Below, in pieces: positions 1-7,431 of a stretch of DNA of 64,000 nt. A model generated the notes under the pieces. It was not told where the DNA came from and searched no databases. It saw nothing but the letters and a program-made list of their open reading frames with translations. Made by a program: the position numbers and the translations under genes. Within the stretch, counting starts at the first letter, position 1; the number at the start of each line of letters is the position of its first letter. The DNA comes from Anaerolineaceae bacterium (GTDB lineage: Bacteria; Chloroflexota; Anaerolineae; Aggregatilineales; Phototrophicaceae). The stretch covers positions 248,001-312,000 of the forward strand of contig JACKCG010000001.1 in the NCBI GenBank assembly GCA_020634135.1. Reading direction: 5' to 3'.

Positions 1-512
1 CCTATGTGGTGCTGGGAAGTTGGATCACGAGTCTTCGCTGGACTTTCCCGGTAGTCTTTATCCTTATTTTGCTGACCACTTTGCCAATAGAGTTCAGTGA
101 CTCGGCGCAGCAGCCAGTCTTTTTGAACCTGAGTTCTGAAGTCATCGGGGCATTCTTAATCGCCATCCTGATAAACAAACGCGATTGGCTGTGGAATCTT
201 CCTTCCCGCCACCGGCGATTGGATCATCGGCAAGCCAGGATGAAGAAACAGGTTGCGCGGGAACTGGAACGGCTGAAAACGGCGGAACTACAACAGATGC
301 GTGACAAATTGCAGGCGGAAATGGCGGCCTGGCGCATGAAGCAGCGCTGGAACATGGCAATCAAGATCGAGAGTATGAATCCCCAGGAAGCCGAAGCCAA
401 TATCCGCCATCTTCAAGAGATATTGCCGGATATTCGGGTTGCAAAGATCGCCGCTGACGAGGAAAGCCAACGGGTTTACTGCTATCTGGTAGCAACGGTT
501 TCTGGCCTGTGA
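1..512 (+). CDS. partial membrane protein with coiled coil
   Basis: The reading frame is open to the left edge, so the gene may start outside the window; the first in-frame start visible is GTG at 6. About 168 residues are seen. Two hydrophobic segments (about residues 12-24 and 43-57) are followed by a basic stretch and a charged, probably coiled-coil region (about 72-125) rich in Lys, Arg, Glu and Gln. The last 50 residues look like a small mixed alpha/beta domain. I do not recognise the family. A membrane-anchored protein with a cytoplasmic helical arm is the most that can be said. It ends about 90 bases before uvrB, which has its own candidate promoter. Confidence 0.55.
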   Translation, partial: YVVLGSWITSLRWTFPVVFILILLTTLPIEFSDSAQQPVFLNLSSEVIGAFLIAILINKRDWLWNLPSRHRRLDHRQARMKKQVARELERLKTAELQQMRDKLQAEMAAWRMKQRWNMAIKIESMNPQEAEANIRHLQEILPDIRVAKIAADEESQRVYCYLVATVSGL

Positions 513-561
513 CAGGGCGGATTGTCGAAAACTTCCCCCTGATTCTGTCGTCTTTTTGTGC

Positions 562-567
562 TACAAT
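562..567 (+). promoter_or_regulatory. candidate -10 box for uvrB
   Basis: TACAAT lies about 43 bases before the preferred uvrB start. No good -35 hexamer is seen 16-18 bases upstream. The same TACAAT or TATAAT form recurs ahead of many genes in this window, which supports it as the local -10 consensus. Confidence 0.4.
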
Positions 568-609
568 CACAGCTTCCGAACGGACGTTCTGTGAGCCGAA
601 AGGATGGCT

Positions 610-2631
610 ATGCCCCCGTTCCAGGTATATGCACCGTTTGAGCCGACTGGCGACCAGCCTGCTGCCATCGCGCAGTTGGTCGAGGGCGTCAACAAGAACC
701 TGAAGCACCAGACCCTCCTGGGCGCGACAGGTACCGGGAAAACGTTTGCCGTCTCCAAAGTGATTGAGCAGGTGCAGCGTCCCACGCTGGTGCTGGCGCA
801 CAATAAGACACTTGCGGCGCAGCTCTATGCCGAGTTCAAAGAGTTCTTCCCCAAGAACGCGGTGGAATACTTTGTCAGCTATTATGACTACTACCAGCCA
901 GAAGCTTACGTTCCGCGTCTGGACTTACATATAGAAAAAGAGACCGACATCAACGAGCAGATAGACCGGCTGCGGCTTTCCGCGACGGCGGCGTTGTTCT
1001 CGCGGCGGGATGTGCTGATCGTTGCGTCGGTGTCTTGTATCTATGGTATTGGCAGCCCGCAGGCCTGGGGGCGTTCGATCGTAGAACTGCGGGTAGGGAA
1101 TGCCATCCGCCGCAATACGATTCTGCGGAAGCTAGTGCAAATCCAGTACACGCGTAATGATATGGACTTGAAACGTGGCACTTTCCGGGCGCGGGGAGAT
1201 ACGTTGGAAATTGCTCCGGCTTATGCTGAAACCGCCTACCGGGTTTATCTGTTTGGGGACGAGATCGAACGCATTTCCGAATTTGACCCGCTGACCGGGG
1301 AAATCCTGGCCGATCATCCTGAAGTAAAAGTCTTCCCGGCCAAGCAGTTCGTGGCTGACGAAGAGAAGACACGTCAGGCGCTTATTGACATTGAAAGAGA
1401 ATTGGAAGAACGGATTGTCTTCTTTAAGAAGGAAGGCAAGCTGCTGGAAGCTCAGCGCATTGAGCAGCGCACCCGTTACGATCTCGAAATGATCCGTGAA
1501 GTCGGGTATACCTCCGGCATTGAGAACTTCTCGCGTCACCTTGACCAGCGCCCGGCGGGCAGCCCTCCCTGGACTCTTGTGGATTACTTCCCGGATGATT
1601 ACCTGCTGGTAATTGACGAGAGTCACATGACGATCCCGCAGATTCGTGGCATGTTTAAGGGCGACCAGTCGCGTAAGCTCAACCTGGTGGATTACGGCTT
1701 CCGTCTGCCGAGCGCGATGGATAACCGCCCGCTCAATTTTGAGGAGTTCCAGCAGCGGATGGGGCAGACGATCTATACCACTGCCACGCCCGGGCCATTT
1801 GAGCGTGAGATCAGCCAGGCGACTGTTCAGCAGATCATTCGGCCAACGGGCGTGCTGGATCCGCAGATCAGCGTCCGCCCGATTGAAGGGCAGGTAGATG
1901 ACTTACTGCAAGAGGTGGCGCTGCGGGTAAAGAAAGGGCAGCGTGCGCTTATCACAACGCTCACGCAGCGTATGTCTGAAGAACTGGCCGGATACATCAA
2001 TGAACTTGGGATTCGCGCTCATTACCTTCACGCTGAGATTGAAACGATTGAGCGAGTCGAAATCCTGCGCGACCTGCGCTTGGGCGTGTATGATGTTCTG
2101 GTAGGGATCAACCTCCTGCGTGAAGGGATTGACTTGCCGGAAGTCTCGCTGGTCGCAATCCTGGACGCCGATAAAGAGGGCTTCCTGCGCTCCGAGCACG
2201 CACTTATCCAGATCATTGGGCGGGCGGCACGGCATGTCGAGGGGCAGGTTATCCTTTACGCGAACAAAATGACCGACTCGATGAAACACGCGATTGAGGA
2301 AACCGAGCGTCGCCGCGAGATTCAGGACGCTTATAACAAGGAAAAGGGGATTGTTCCAGCCAGTATCGTGAAAGAAGTGCGCGACCTGACTGATCGGGTG
2401 CGCTCAATGATGGATGAGGAACAGGCCGCCGAAGTAGGTGCTGGGGCCACGAACCTGATGGGGCTGCCCAAAGATGAACTGCACCGTATGATTAAAGAAC
2501 TCGAAAAGGAAATGAAAGCTGCTGCCCAGGCGCTCGAATTTGAGAAAGCCGCCGTGCTGCGTGACCAGATCACCGAACTGCGCGGCTCACTTGTAGACCG
2601 TGAGGTTGAGGGTGGTCTTCTGTTGGGGTAA
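610..2631 (+). CDS. uvrB: UvrABC excision nuclease subunit B
   Basis: UvrB is the damage-verifying helicase-like subunit of nucleotide excision repair; it is loaded by UvrA and recruits UvrC. The 673-residue product has the full family length. Visible are Walker A (GATGTGKT), the beta-hairpin signature YYDYYQPEAY that clamps damaged DNA, the DESH helicase motif, the RxxQRxGR-like region IGRAARHVEGQ, and a C-terminal UVR domain (EFEKAAVLRDQI) that contacts UvrC. ATG 610 is preferred because GAAAGGA ends 5-6 bases before it; ATG 604 in the same frame sits directly on that sequence. The gene is single and is followed by a strong hairpin. uvrA and uvrC are not in the window. Confidence 0.97.
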   Translation: MPPFQVYAPFEPTGDQPAAIAQLVEGVNKNLKHQTLLGATGTGKTFAVSKVIEQVQRPTLVLAHNKTLAAQLYAEFKEFFPKNAVEYFVSYYDYYQPEAYVPRLDLHIEKETDINEQIDRLRLSATAALFSRRDVLIVASVSCIYGIGSPQAWGRSIVELRVGNAIRRNTILRKLVQIQYTRNDMDLKRGTFRARGDTLEIAPAYAETAYRVYLFGDEIERISEFDPLTGEILADHPEVKVFPAKQFVADEEKTRQALIDIERELEERIVFFKKEGKLLEAQRIEQRTRYDLEMIREVGYTSGIENFSRHLDQRPAGSPPWTLVDYFPDDYLLVIDESHMTIPQIRGMFKGDQSRKLNLVDYGFRLPSAMDNRPLNFEEFQQRMGQTIYTTATPGPFEREISQATVQQIIRPTGVLDPQISVRPIEGQVDDLLQEVALRVKKGQRALITTLTQRMSEELAGYINELGIRAHYLHAEIETIERVEILRDLRLGVYDVLVGINLLREGIDLPEVSLVAILDADKEGFLRSEHALIQIIGRAARHVEGQVILYANKMTDSMKHAIEETERRREIQDAYNKEKGIVPASIVKEVRDLTDRVRSMMDEEQAAEVGAGATNLMGLPKDELHRMIKELEKEMKAAAQALEFEKAAVLRDQITELRGSLVDREVEGGLLLG

Positions 2632-2660
2632 TGCAAAGAACTGATTGAAATTACGGGAGG

Positions 2661-2699
2661 GGCAGCACGCCGCTGTATGCCGGGTGCTGCCTTTCTGTT
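2661..2699 (+). terminator. rho-independent terminator after uvrB
   Basis: An 8-bp perfect stem GGCAGCAC / GTGCTGCC with a 15-base loop is followed by CTTTCTGTTCT. It lies between the convergent uvrB and recombinase-like genes and abuts the stop of the latter. Confidence 0.75.
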
Positions 2700-3641
2700 C
2701 TATACTCCCACTTCGTTCGGGGCGTAAATATCGGCTAACTGGTGGATTTTGGCGCTGGTTTCAACCCAGCTAATCGGGCTGAGTCCGAGTTTCTCCCGGA
2801 TGCTTTCTTCATCCATCCCCTGGCGGAAGTCACGCACTGCGCATGTCCAGCGCAGCATCTCAAATGACAGTTTCATCGGGATTTCTGCCCGGTCGCCAAT
2901 ATCTTCCAGGATGTATTCCAGGTTGCGGGCGGTACAGTTAAAGATGGTCTCCTGCGGCGTGTACTGCCCCAGGTAGCGATCCAGCAGCCACACCCACTGA
3001 TTGCTGACGGGAATCTGGCGCTCCTTGAACACGTTACGTCCACTTTTACCTTTGATCGTGAGCAGCGGCGTATCGGCGTCTCCCCGGTTGACATCTTTAG
3101 GTGTCAGACGCATGGCTTCACTCTTTTTGATACCCGTTTCCACCAGCAGACGCAGCAGCATCTCCGGGCGTGTGTCGCGCTCTTCACCGCGTTTCATGTC
3201 GCGGGCTGCCAGCAGCGCCTCAGTTATTTCGTCGTCGGTGAGGATGGGCGAAAGCGGAGCCGGGCCGGAGCGCTGTAGGACTGCTTTTGCCGGGTCAATC
3301 TGGATAGCTTCCAGTTCATGCAACCACTTGAAATACACCTTGAGTGTCGTCACTCGCCGTGCATACGACTTGCGACTGCACGCTACACCGCGTCCATGTT
3401 CTAACCAGTCCAGGAAATCATTAAGCAGCGAGGTTGTATACCTGCCGATGGGCGTGGCCTGTCCGGTGCGTTCTGCCAGCAGGCTTAAGTCCGACGTAAA
3501 TGCCTTTATAGTGTGGTCGGATTTGCCCTCTTTGAGCAGATAGCGCTGGAACAGATCAATCGTGTAGCGCAGTTCGGTGAATTTGTTGATGTCTTCCGGC
3601 GTGTCCGGTTGGAACAGCGGAATTTGCCGTAAATCAGACAT
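2700..3641 (-). CDS. degenerate tyrosine-recombinase-like protein
   Basis: The 313-residue product has the two-domain plan of XerC/XerD-type recombinases: an N-terminal helical core-binding (SAM-like) domain (about 25-125) and a C-terminal catalytic fold (about 135-310). The catalytic residues are largely gone. The box normally reading TGLRxSE is TGIKKSE (Lys172 for Arg). The HxLRH box is EMLRW (Glu261 for His, Arg264 kept). LGH is LGL. Where the nucleophilic Tyr should be there is Ser296 or Lys298. The ATG at 3641 is chosen because AGGTGGGG lies just before it; the frame stays open further upstream but without a ribosome site. Probably a DNA-binding protein of recombinase descent rather than an integrase; no att-like repeats flank it. 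Confidence 0.8.
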   Translation of the reverse strand: MSDLRQIPLFQPDTPEDINKFTELRYTIDLFQRYLLKEGKSDHTIKAFTSDLSLLAERTGQATPIGRYTTSLLNDFLDWLEHGRGVACSRKSYARRVTTLKVYFKWLHELEAIQIDPAKAVLQRSGPAPLSPILTDDEITEALLAARDMKRGEERDTRPEMLLRLLVETGIKKSEAMRLTPKDVNRGDADTPLLTIKGKSGRNVFKERQIPVSNQWVWLLDRYLGQYTPQETIFNCTARNLEYILEDIGDRAEIPMKLSFEMLRWTCAVRDFRQGMDEESIREKLGLSPISWVETSAKIHQLADIYAPNEVGV

Positions 3642-3714
3642 AGCCCCACCTGGATAATAATAACACACTGACTCCAAATGAAGCGTAAACGAATTTAGAA
3701 CATTTGTCAAGTTT

Positions 3715-4521
3715 TCAGCGGCGCAGGGTATGTTCCGTGCTGCCATAAACCGCTTGCAGGCGCTCGGTATCGGCTTGTTCACTGGGAGTCAGCGTCCCAA
3801 CAATAAATTCAAGCTGGAAAGTCTGACTAAATCCTCGCACCATCGCATCAGCGGTAGCCTGCCACGAAACGCGCTGCCCAAGGGCTGCTTCCAGTGTGGT
3901 CGCCCGCGCCCGAATCTGTTCCCGGCCTGCTTCTCGGGCAGTTTCATCCGGGTAGGCTAGGCCGGTACAGATGCGCCCCAGGTCACCATGCAGAGGCAGT
4001 GTGCCATGCTGGAGAATTCCACCTTTGCGCCGCACCTGGGCGCTGCCGATGAGTTTGCGCCCGCCGACAGTGATTTCATAGTGGGATGGCACTTCAAAAC
4101 AGACCGGCCCTGCGGTTGTGGCTGTTGCGCTCATCGGGTCGGCCTGGGGATGTACGCCGAGCAGTTCCAGTCCGGCGGCCAATGCCCGGCTGATGGTCAG
4201 GTAACTGGTGACGACATCCCCGGCGGCCAGGGGGTGATCGGTGGGGAGCGCCAGACTGTAGGTGAGTTCATCACCATGCAGGATTGCCTTGCCACCGGTG
4301 GGGCGGCGCACGATGTCCCATCCGTTAGCGGCAAGCTGGTCTAAGTCGGCTTCCCGACTTCGCTGCCCGTAGCCCAGGGAAAGGCAAAGCGGCTCCCAGC
4401 CGTACAGTCGGAGCGTAGGTGGCGACTCACCAGCAGAGACAGCGTTTAGGATAGCCTCGTCCGTTGCCATGTTGTAACGACCAATAGTGGGGGAATCGTA
4501 GATTAAACGGCATTGACGCAT
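3715..4521 (-). CDS. lipM: LipM-like octanoyltransferase / lipoate ligase family
   Basis: A 268-residue member of the BPL/LplA/LipB fold. RRPTGGKAILH (residues 72-82) matches the substrate-binding RRxxGGxxxxH loop. GRKLIGSAQ (about 154-162) carries the conserved Lys. CFEVPSHYEI has Cys141 at the place of the catalytic Cys of LipM, which transfers octanoyl from acyl carrier protein to the glycine cleavage H protein. There is no C-terminal accessory domain of LplA, which favours LipM over an ATP-dependent ligase. It is transcribed divergently from the LCP gene, with only 54 bases between the two starts, so the promoters must overlap. Its start lies 73 bases from the 3' end of nothing else; the recombinase-like gene follows it in the same direction after a 73-base gap. 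Confidence 0.85.
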   Translation of the reverse strand: MRQCRLIYDSPTIGRYNMATDEAILNAVSAGESPPTLRLYGWEPLCLSLGYGQRSREADLDQLAANGWDIVRRPTGGKAILHGDELTYSLALPTDHPLAAGDVVTSYLTISRALAAGLELLGVHPQADPMSATATTAGPVCFEVPSHYEITVGGRKLIGSAQVRRKGGILQHGTLPLHGDLGRICTGLAYPDETAREAGREQIRARATTLEAALGQRVSWQATADAMVRGFSQTFQLEFIVGTLTPSEQADTERLQAVYGSTEHTLRR

Positions 4522-4535
4522 ATCGTCACCCTGCC

Positions 4536-4541
4536 TATACT
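4536..4541 (+). promoter_or_regulatory. candidate -10 box for LCP gene
   Basis: TATACT lies 34 bases before the LCP ATG at 4576, in the 54-base divergent gap shared with lipM. No strong -35 is seen. Confidence 0.35.
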
Positions 4542-4575
4542 GTTGATAGTGTATTGAACTGAGATAAGTCCAACC

Positions 4576-5871
4576 ATGAGCGAAAACACGTTCGATGAAT
4601 CGGTGGCAGATGATCGCGAAACCTTGGTCAACCAGCGTCCGGTGAATAGTGAAGCCGCCGCGCCGACTGCGCCCCGTAATACCCCGGTGGTGATCCCATC
4701 CCCAACGTATTATAACGACGGTTTTACGCCACCACCACCACCCAACGCGGCACGGGAATCGGCGGCACGAGAACGAATGCGCCGTCGCCGGGTGCAGTCA
4801 CGGCGGGGAGGGGAGTGGGCCTGGGTGGTGATTGCCGGGGCATTGCTGGCGGTAGCGATGATTTCCAGCATGACATTGTTTGTGTTCCTGCAGGCGTCTT
4901 CAGCGGAGCAGGAATTTCTGCCGACTGCCGTGATTGAACTGCCGACTCCCGTAGATGCACGCAATGTCAGTAACGGGGGGACACCGATCTCCGGCACTGG
5001 CACGCTGGTTACGTTGGATGATGGGCGCACGATTGAGCTAACGCCCTGGGATGGCAACTCGCGCTTTACGGTGCTGATGGTGGGGATGGATCGCCGTCCT
5101 GGAGAAACCGGGCTGGCCTACCGTACCGATACGATGATGCTCATCAGCATTGACCCACTGACAAACAGCCTGGGTGTCCTGAGCATCCCCCGCGATCTGT
5201 ATGTCGAAGTCCCCGGCTATGCTGAACTCCAGCGTGTCAACTCCCCGATGGTGCTGGGGGAACTCCAGCGTCCGGGCTACGGCCCGCAGTTGATGATGCA
5301 GACCGTTCAGTACAATCTGGGGATGCGGATTCATGACTACGTAGTGGTGGACTTCAAGGCGTTTATCGGGTTGGTGGATGCAATCGGCGGGATTGATGTT
5401 GAGATTAACTATAATATCAGCGACCCGATTTATCCCGACATGAACTATGGTTATGATCCATTCTACCTGCAGGCCGGCCAGCATCATCTGGATGGGGCAA
5501 CGGCGCTCAAGTTTGCCCGTACCCGGCACGGCTCAAGCGACTTCCAGCGCGCCCAGCGCCAACAGCAGGTCGTGTTCGCCATTCGTGATCGTATCCTCAA
5601 TTTGCAGATGCTCCCTCAGTTAATTGTGCAGGCGCCGACTTTATGGAGTCAGTTGAGCCAGAATGTCAGTACCGGGCTTTCGATTGAACAGCTAATCCCG
5701 TTGGCGCTGTATTTGAAGGATATTCCGGCTGAAAACATCCGTACTGGTGTGATTGATCAGAGTTATACGATTGGCTATACCACCAGCGCCGGGGCGTCTG
5801 TCCTTGTGCCAGACCGCGCCCGGATTGGCCCCTTGATGGTGGAAGTGTTCGGCGCGAATTATTCGCAGTAG
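4576..5871 (+). CDS. LytR-CpsA-Psr (LCP) family protein
   Basis: LCP proteins attach polyprenyl-linked glycopolymers to peptidoglycan or other cell-surface acceptors. The 431-residue product has a long cytoplasmic N-terminus (about 1-78, Pro/Arg-rich), one transmembrane segment (about 80-103), a short linker, and an LCP domain (about 160-350). Family signatures are the YRTDTMMLISIDP strand, the IPRDLYVEVPGY motif with the Arg-Asp pair, and FARTRHGSSDFQRAQRQQ near its end. The remaining C-terminal 80 residues continue the fold without an added LytR_C domain that I can identify. A second LCP gene lies at 28715-29614. A terminator directly follows, so this is a single-gene unit. Confidence 0.92.
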   Translation: MSENTFDESVADDRETLVNQRPVNSEAAAPTAPRNTPVVIPSPTYYNDGFTPPPPPNAARESAARERMRRRRVQSRRGGEWAWVVIAGALLAVAMISSMTLFVFLQASSAEQEFLPTAVIELPTPVDARNVSNGGTPISGTGTLVTLDDGRTIELTPWDGNSRFTVLMVGMDRRPGETGLAYRTDTMMLISIDPLTNSLGVLSIPRDLYVEVPGYAELQRVNSPMVLGELQRPGYGPQLMMQTVQYNLGMRIHDYVVVDFKAFIGLVDAIGGIDVEINYNISDPIYPDMNYGYDPFYLQAGQHHLDGATALKFARTRHGSSDFQRAQRQQQVVFAIRDRILNLQMLPQLIVQAPTLWSQLSQNVSTGLSIEQLIPLALYLKDIPAENIRTGVIDQSYTIGYTTSAGASVLVPDRARIGPLMVEVFGANYSQ

Positions 5872-5890
5872 GGGTAACTTCTGGAAATCA

Positions 5891-5923
5891 AAACAGCGTC
5901 CTGAAAACGGGCGCTGTTTTTTT
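5891..5923 (+). terminator. rho-independent terminator after LCP gene
   Basis: AAACAGCG pairs with CGCTGTTT around a 13-base loop and runs into a stretch of seven or more T. Textbook intrinsic terminator, about 20 bases after the stop. Confidence 0.9.
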
Positions 5924-5940
5924 GATAAGGACTCCTGCCA

Positions 5941-6095
5941 TGCCGTGTGCCGCGATGTTTTGAACCTGCTTTCGCAGGTGGGTCGTCTGACCAGCGATTC
6001 TGTCTTGGCCGAGGCCTATCACATGCACGCTGGACGAGGACGCCCGTAATGAGGGTGTTGGCTCAAAACTCGTGCGTCATCACATGCACAGCAGG
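5941..6095 (+). ncRNA. candidate structured RNA (6S-like?)
   Basis: Just after a strong terminator and with no credible gene, this segment can fold into a long interrupted helix. TGTGC (5946-5950) pairs with GCACA (6086-6090), CGCGA (5951-5955) with TCGTG (6070-6074), and TTTTGAACC (5958-5966) with GGCTCAAAA (6060-6068, one mismatch). Inside are small hairpins CCTGC-TTTC-GCAGG (5965-5978) and GGCC-GA-GGCC (6007-6016), and a terminal hairpin GACGCCC / GGGTGTT (6039-6059). The length and the pattern of closing stem, central bulge and terminal stem recall 6S RNA, but I cannot confirm the family. An 11-base direct repeat, ATCACATGCAC, occurs at 6018 and 6079 and offers an alternative partner for the 5' strand. 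Confidence 0.4.
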
Positions 6096-6537
6096 TTGGA
6101 TTCTTTATACCAGAGAGGCGAAAGCGTGTAAAGACTGAGGTTTTAACGGCGCACAAACCTTGTTGAATCTGTCCGAATGGATCATGGCAGCCTTCTGAAG
6201 TTCGACTCTAATCACCATTTGATGGTTGATGTATGGCTTTTGGGTCCGGAGAAGTGTGTTCTTCGGTCACTGATTGCTGCAATACAGTGTGTACGCCGCA
6301 AGTGCAGCCAGTGCAGTAATCTCCCCGTGAGCGATGTAAAATGTTGCTGCAAAAAAGCGTTTTGACCCTGGAAGTGCTGCATTGGTGGAGGTTATCACGC
6401 TATTTACCGGCCTGGATGTCATGGATGGTGTTCCTACGAATCCCGTCATCCGTATAAATGAATACTGAAGATACTGTCACCATACCACAATAATGGCAGC
6501 AGGTGGTGCATCTTTGTTCAAACATTTGTTCACTAAT
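6096..6537. other. gene-free stretch, nothing recognised
   Basis: Short open frames exist on both strands (for example 6177-6365 plus, 6267-6449 minus) but none has a ribosome site, a recognisable protein or codon usage like the neighbours. No tRNA-like cloverleaf, repeat array or mobile-element end was found. It may be the degraded remains of a gene or spacer. Confidence 0.5.
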
Positions 6538-7425
6538 TCAACTAAAAATCGCGGCGAGAGCATCCACGATGCGCCGGGCATAGCGCCCGTCGGGGTCGAG
6601 CGCCGGGTTGTAGATCGTCACATCCGCGCCGACGAGGGTGGGGGAGTGCGCCAGGGGGCGCGCCAGTTGGATCAAGGTTTCCCAATCCAACCCGCCGGGC
6701 ATGAGGTAGTCTACAGCGGGCAGCACGGTATCATCCAGTACATCGAGGTCAAGATGCAGCCAGAAGCGTCCAGGTTCGGCTTCCAAACGGGCGGCGGTCT
6801 GCTGGCCTAACGTGGCGGGGTCGTGTTGCTGGACGGCCTGGGCGTCGTATAAGATCATCCCTGGTGCGTAGGTGGCCGGGTGGGGCGCTCCGTCACGCGC
6901 AGCCTGTTCGCCGTCACGGTAGCCGAGCAATACGACATGTTCTGGCCTTACGAGCGGCGGCGGTGTGCCGCCCAGTCCGGTCAGTGTCGCCGGGCCGATT
7001 CCGCTTAAAATCGCCAATTCCATATCGGCAGCTTCACCGGTTGGGGAGGACTGCCCATCGTAAAAATCCAGATGCCCATCTACGAACGCCAATCCGGTAT
7101 GGCCGATTTCAGCACGCAGCGCGGCAAAGGTGCCGATCAGCAACGTGCAGCAGCCACCGATGATGAGTGGCTGCCGCTTTTGTCGTATGAGGTCTGCGAT
7201 TCCATCCCGAATCACCTGTGAGGCTGTGCAAACTGCCTCATATCCGATAATGCCGGTCTGAAGATCGCGGTCAGCGTTGTCAATGGCCGCCGGCAAATCA
7301 CCCCAATCAGGCAGATTCAGGCGTGCAGCTAATCCGGCAGCACGCAGAGCAGCGGGCATTCGCTCAACCCCGGTGAAGCGCCCACTGCAATCAATTGGCA
7401 CCCCGGCAATTCCGCTGACGGCCAT
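6538..7425 (-). CDS. arginase/ureohydrolase-fold protein
   Basis: A 295-residue member of the arginase/agmatinase/formiminoglutamase superfamily, metal-dependent hydrolases of guanidino or related C-N bonds. Ligand motifs are FVDGHLDFYD (the DxHxD box) and HLDLDVLDD (the second DxD box), both intact. The first metal-ligand box, normally GGDHS, reads GGCCT (about residues 91-95), so the usual His is a Cys and the Asp is also replaced. The gene starts 6 bases after the aspS stop on the same strand, so it is very probably co-transcribed with aspS. The substrate cannot be told; it may be an arginase-family member with altered metal binding. The family is clear, the specific activity is not. Confidence 0.8.
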   Translation of the reverse strand: MAVSGIAGVPIDCSGRFTGVERMPAALRAAGLAARLNLPDWGDLPAAIDNADRDLQTGIIGYEAVCTASQVIRDGIADLIRQKRQPLIIGGCCTLLIGTFAALRAEIGHTGLAFVDGHLDFYDGQSSPTGEAADMELAILSGIGPATLTGLGGTPPPLVRPEHVVLLGYRDGEQAARDGAPHPATYAPGMILYDAQAVQQHDPATLGQQTAARLEAEPGRFWLHLDLDVLDDTVLPAVDYLMPGGLDWETLIQLARPLAHSPTLVGADVTIYNPALDPDGRYARRIVDALAAIFS

Positions 7426-7431
7426 CGTTGG

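Noticed and set aside
2700..3641. Integrase of a mobile element
   Set aside because: Catalytic residues are gone, no att repeats, tRNA or phage/plasmid genes are nearby; flanks are housekeeping genes.
5947..6138. 63-codon frame in the candidate RNA region
   Set aside because: No ribosome site, odd composition, and it covers sequence that pairs with itself better as RNA.
6190..6225. tRNA-like TTCGACTC sequence
   Set aside because: The flanking bases do not pair as a T stem, and no acceptor or anticodon stem can be built around it.
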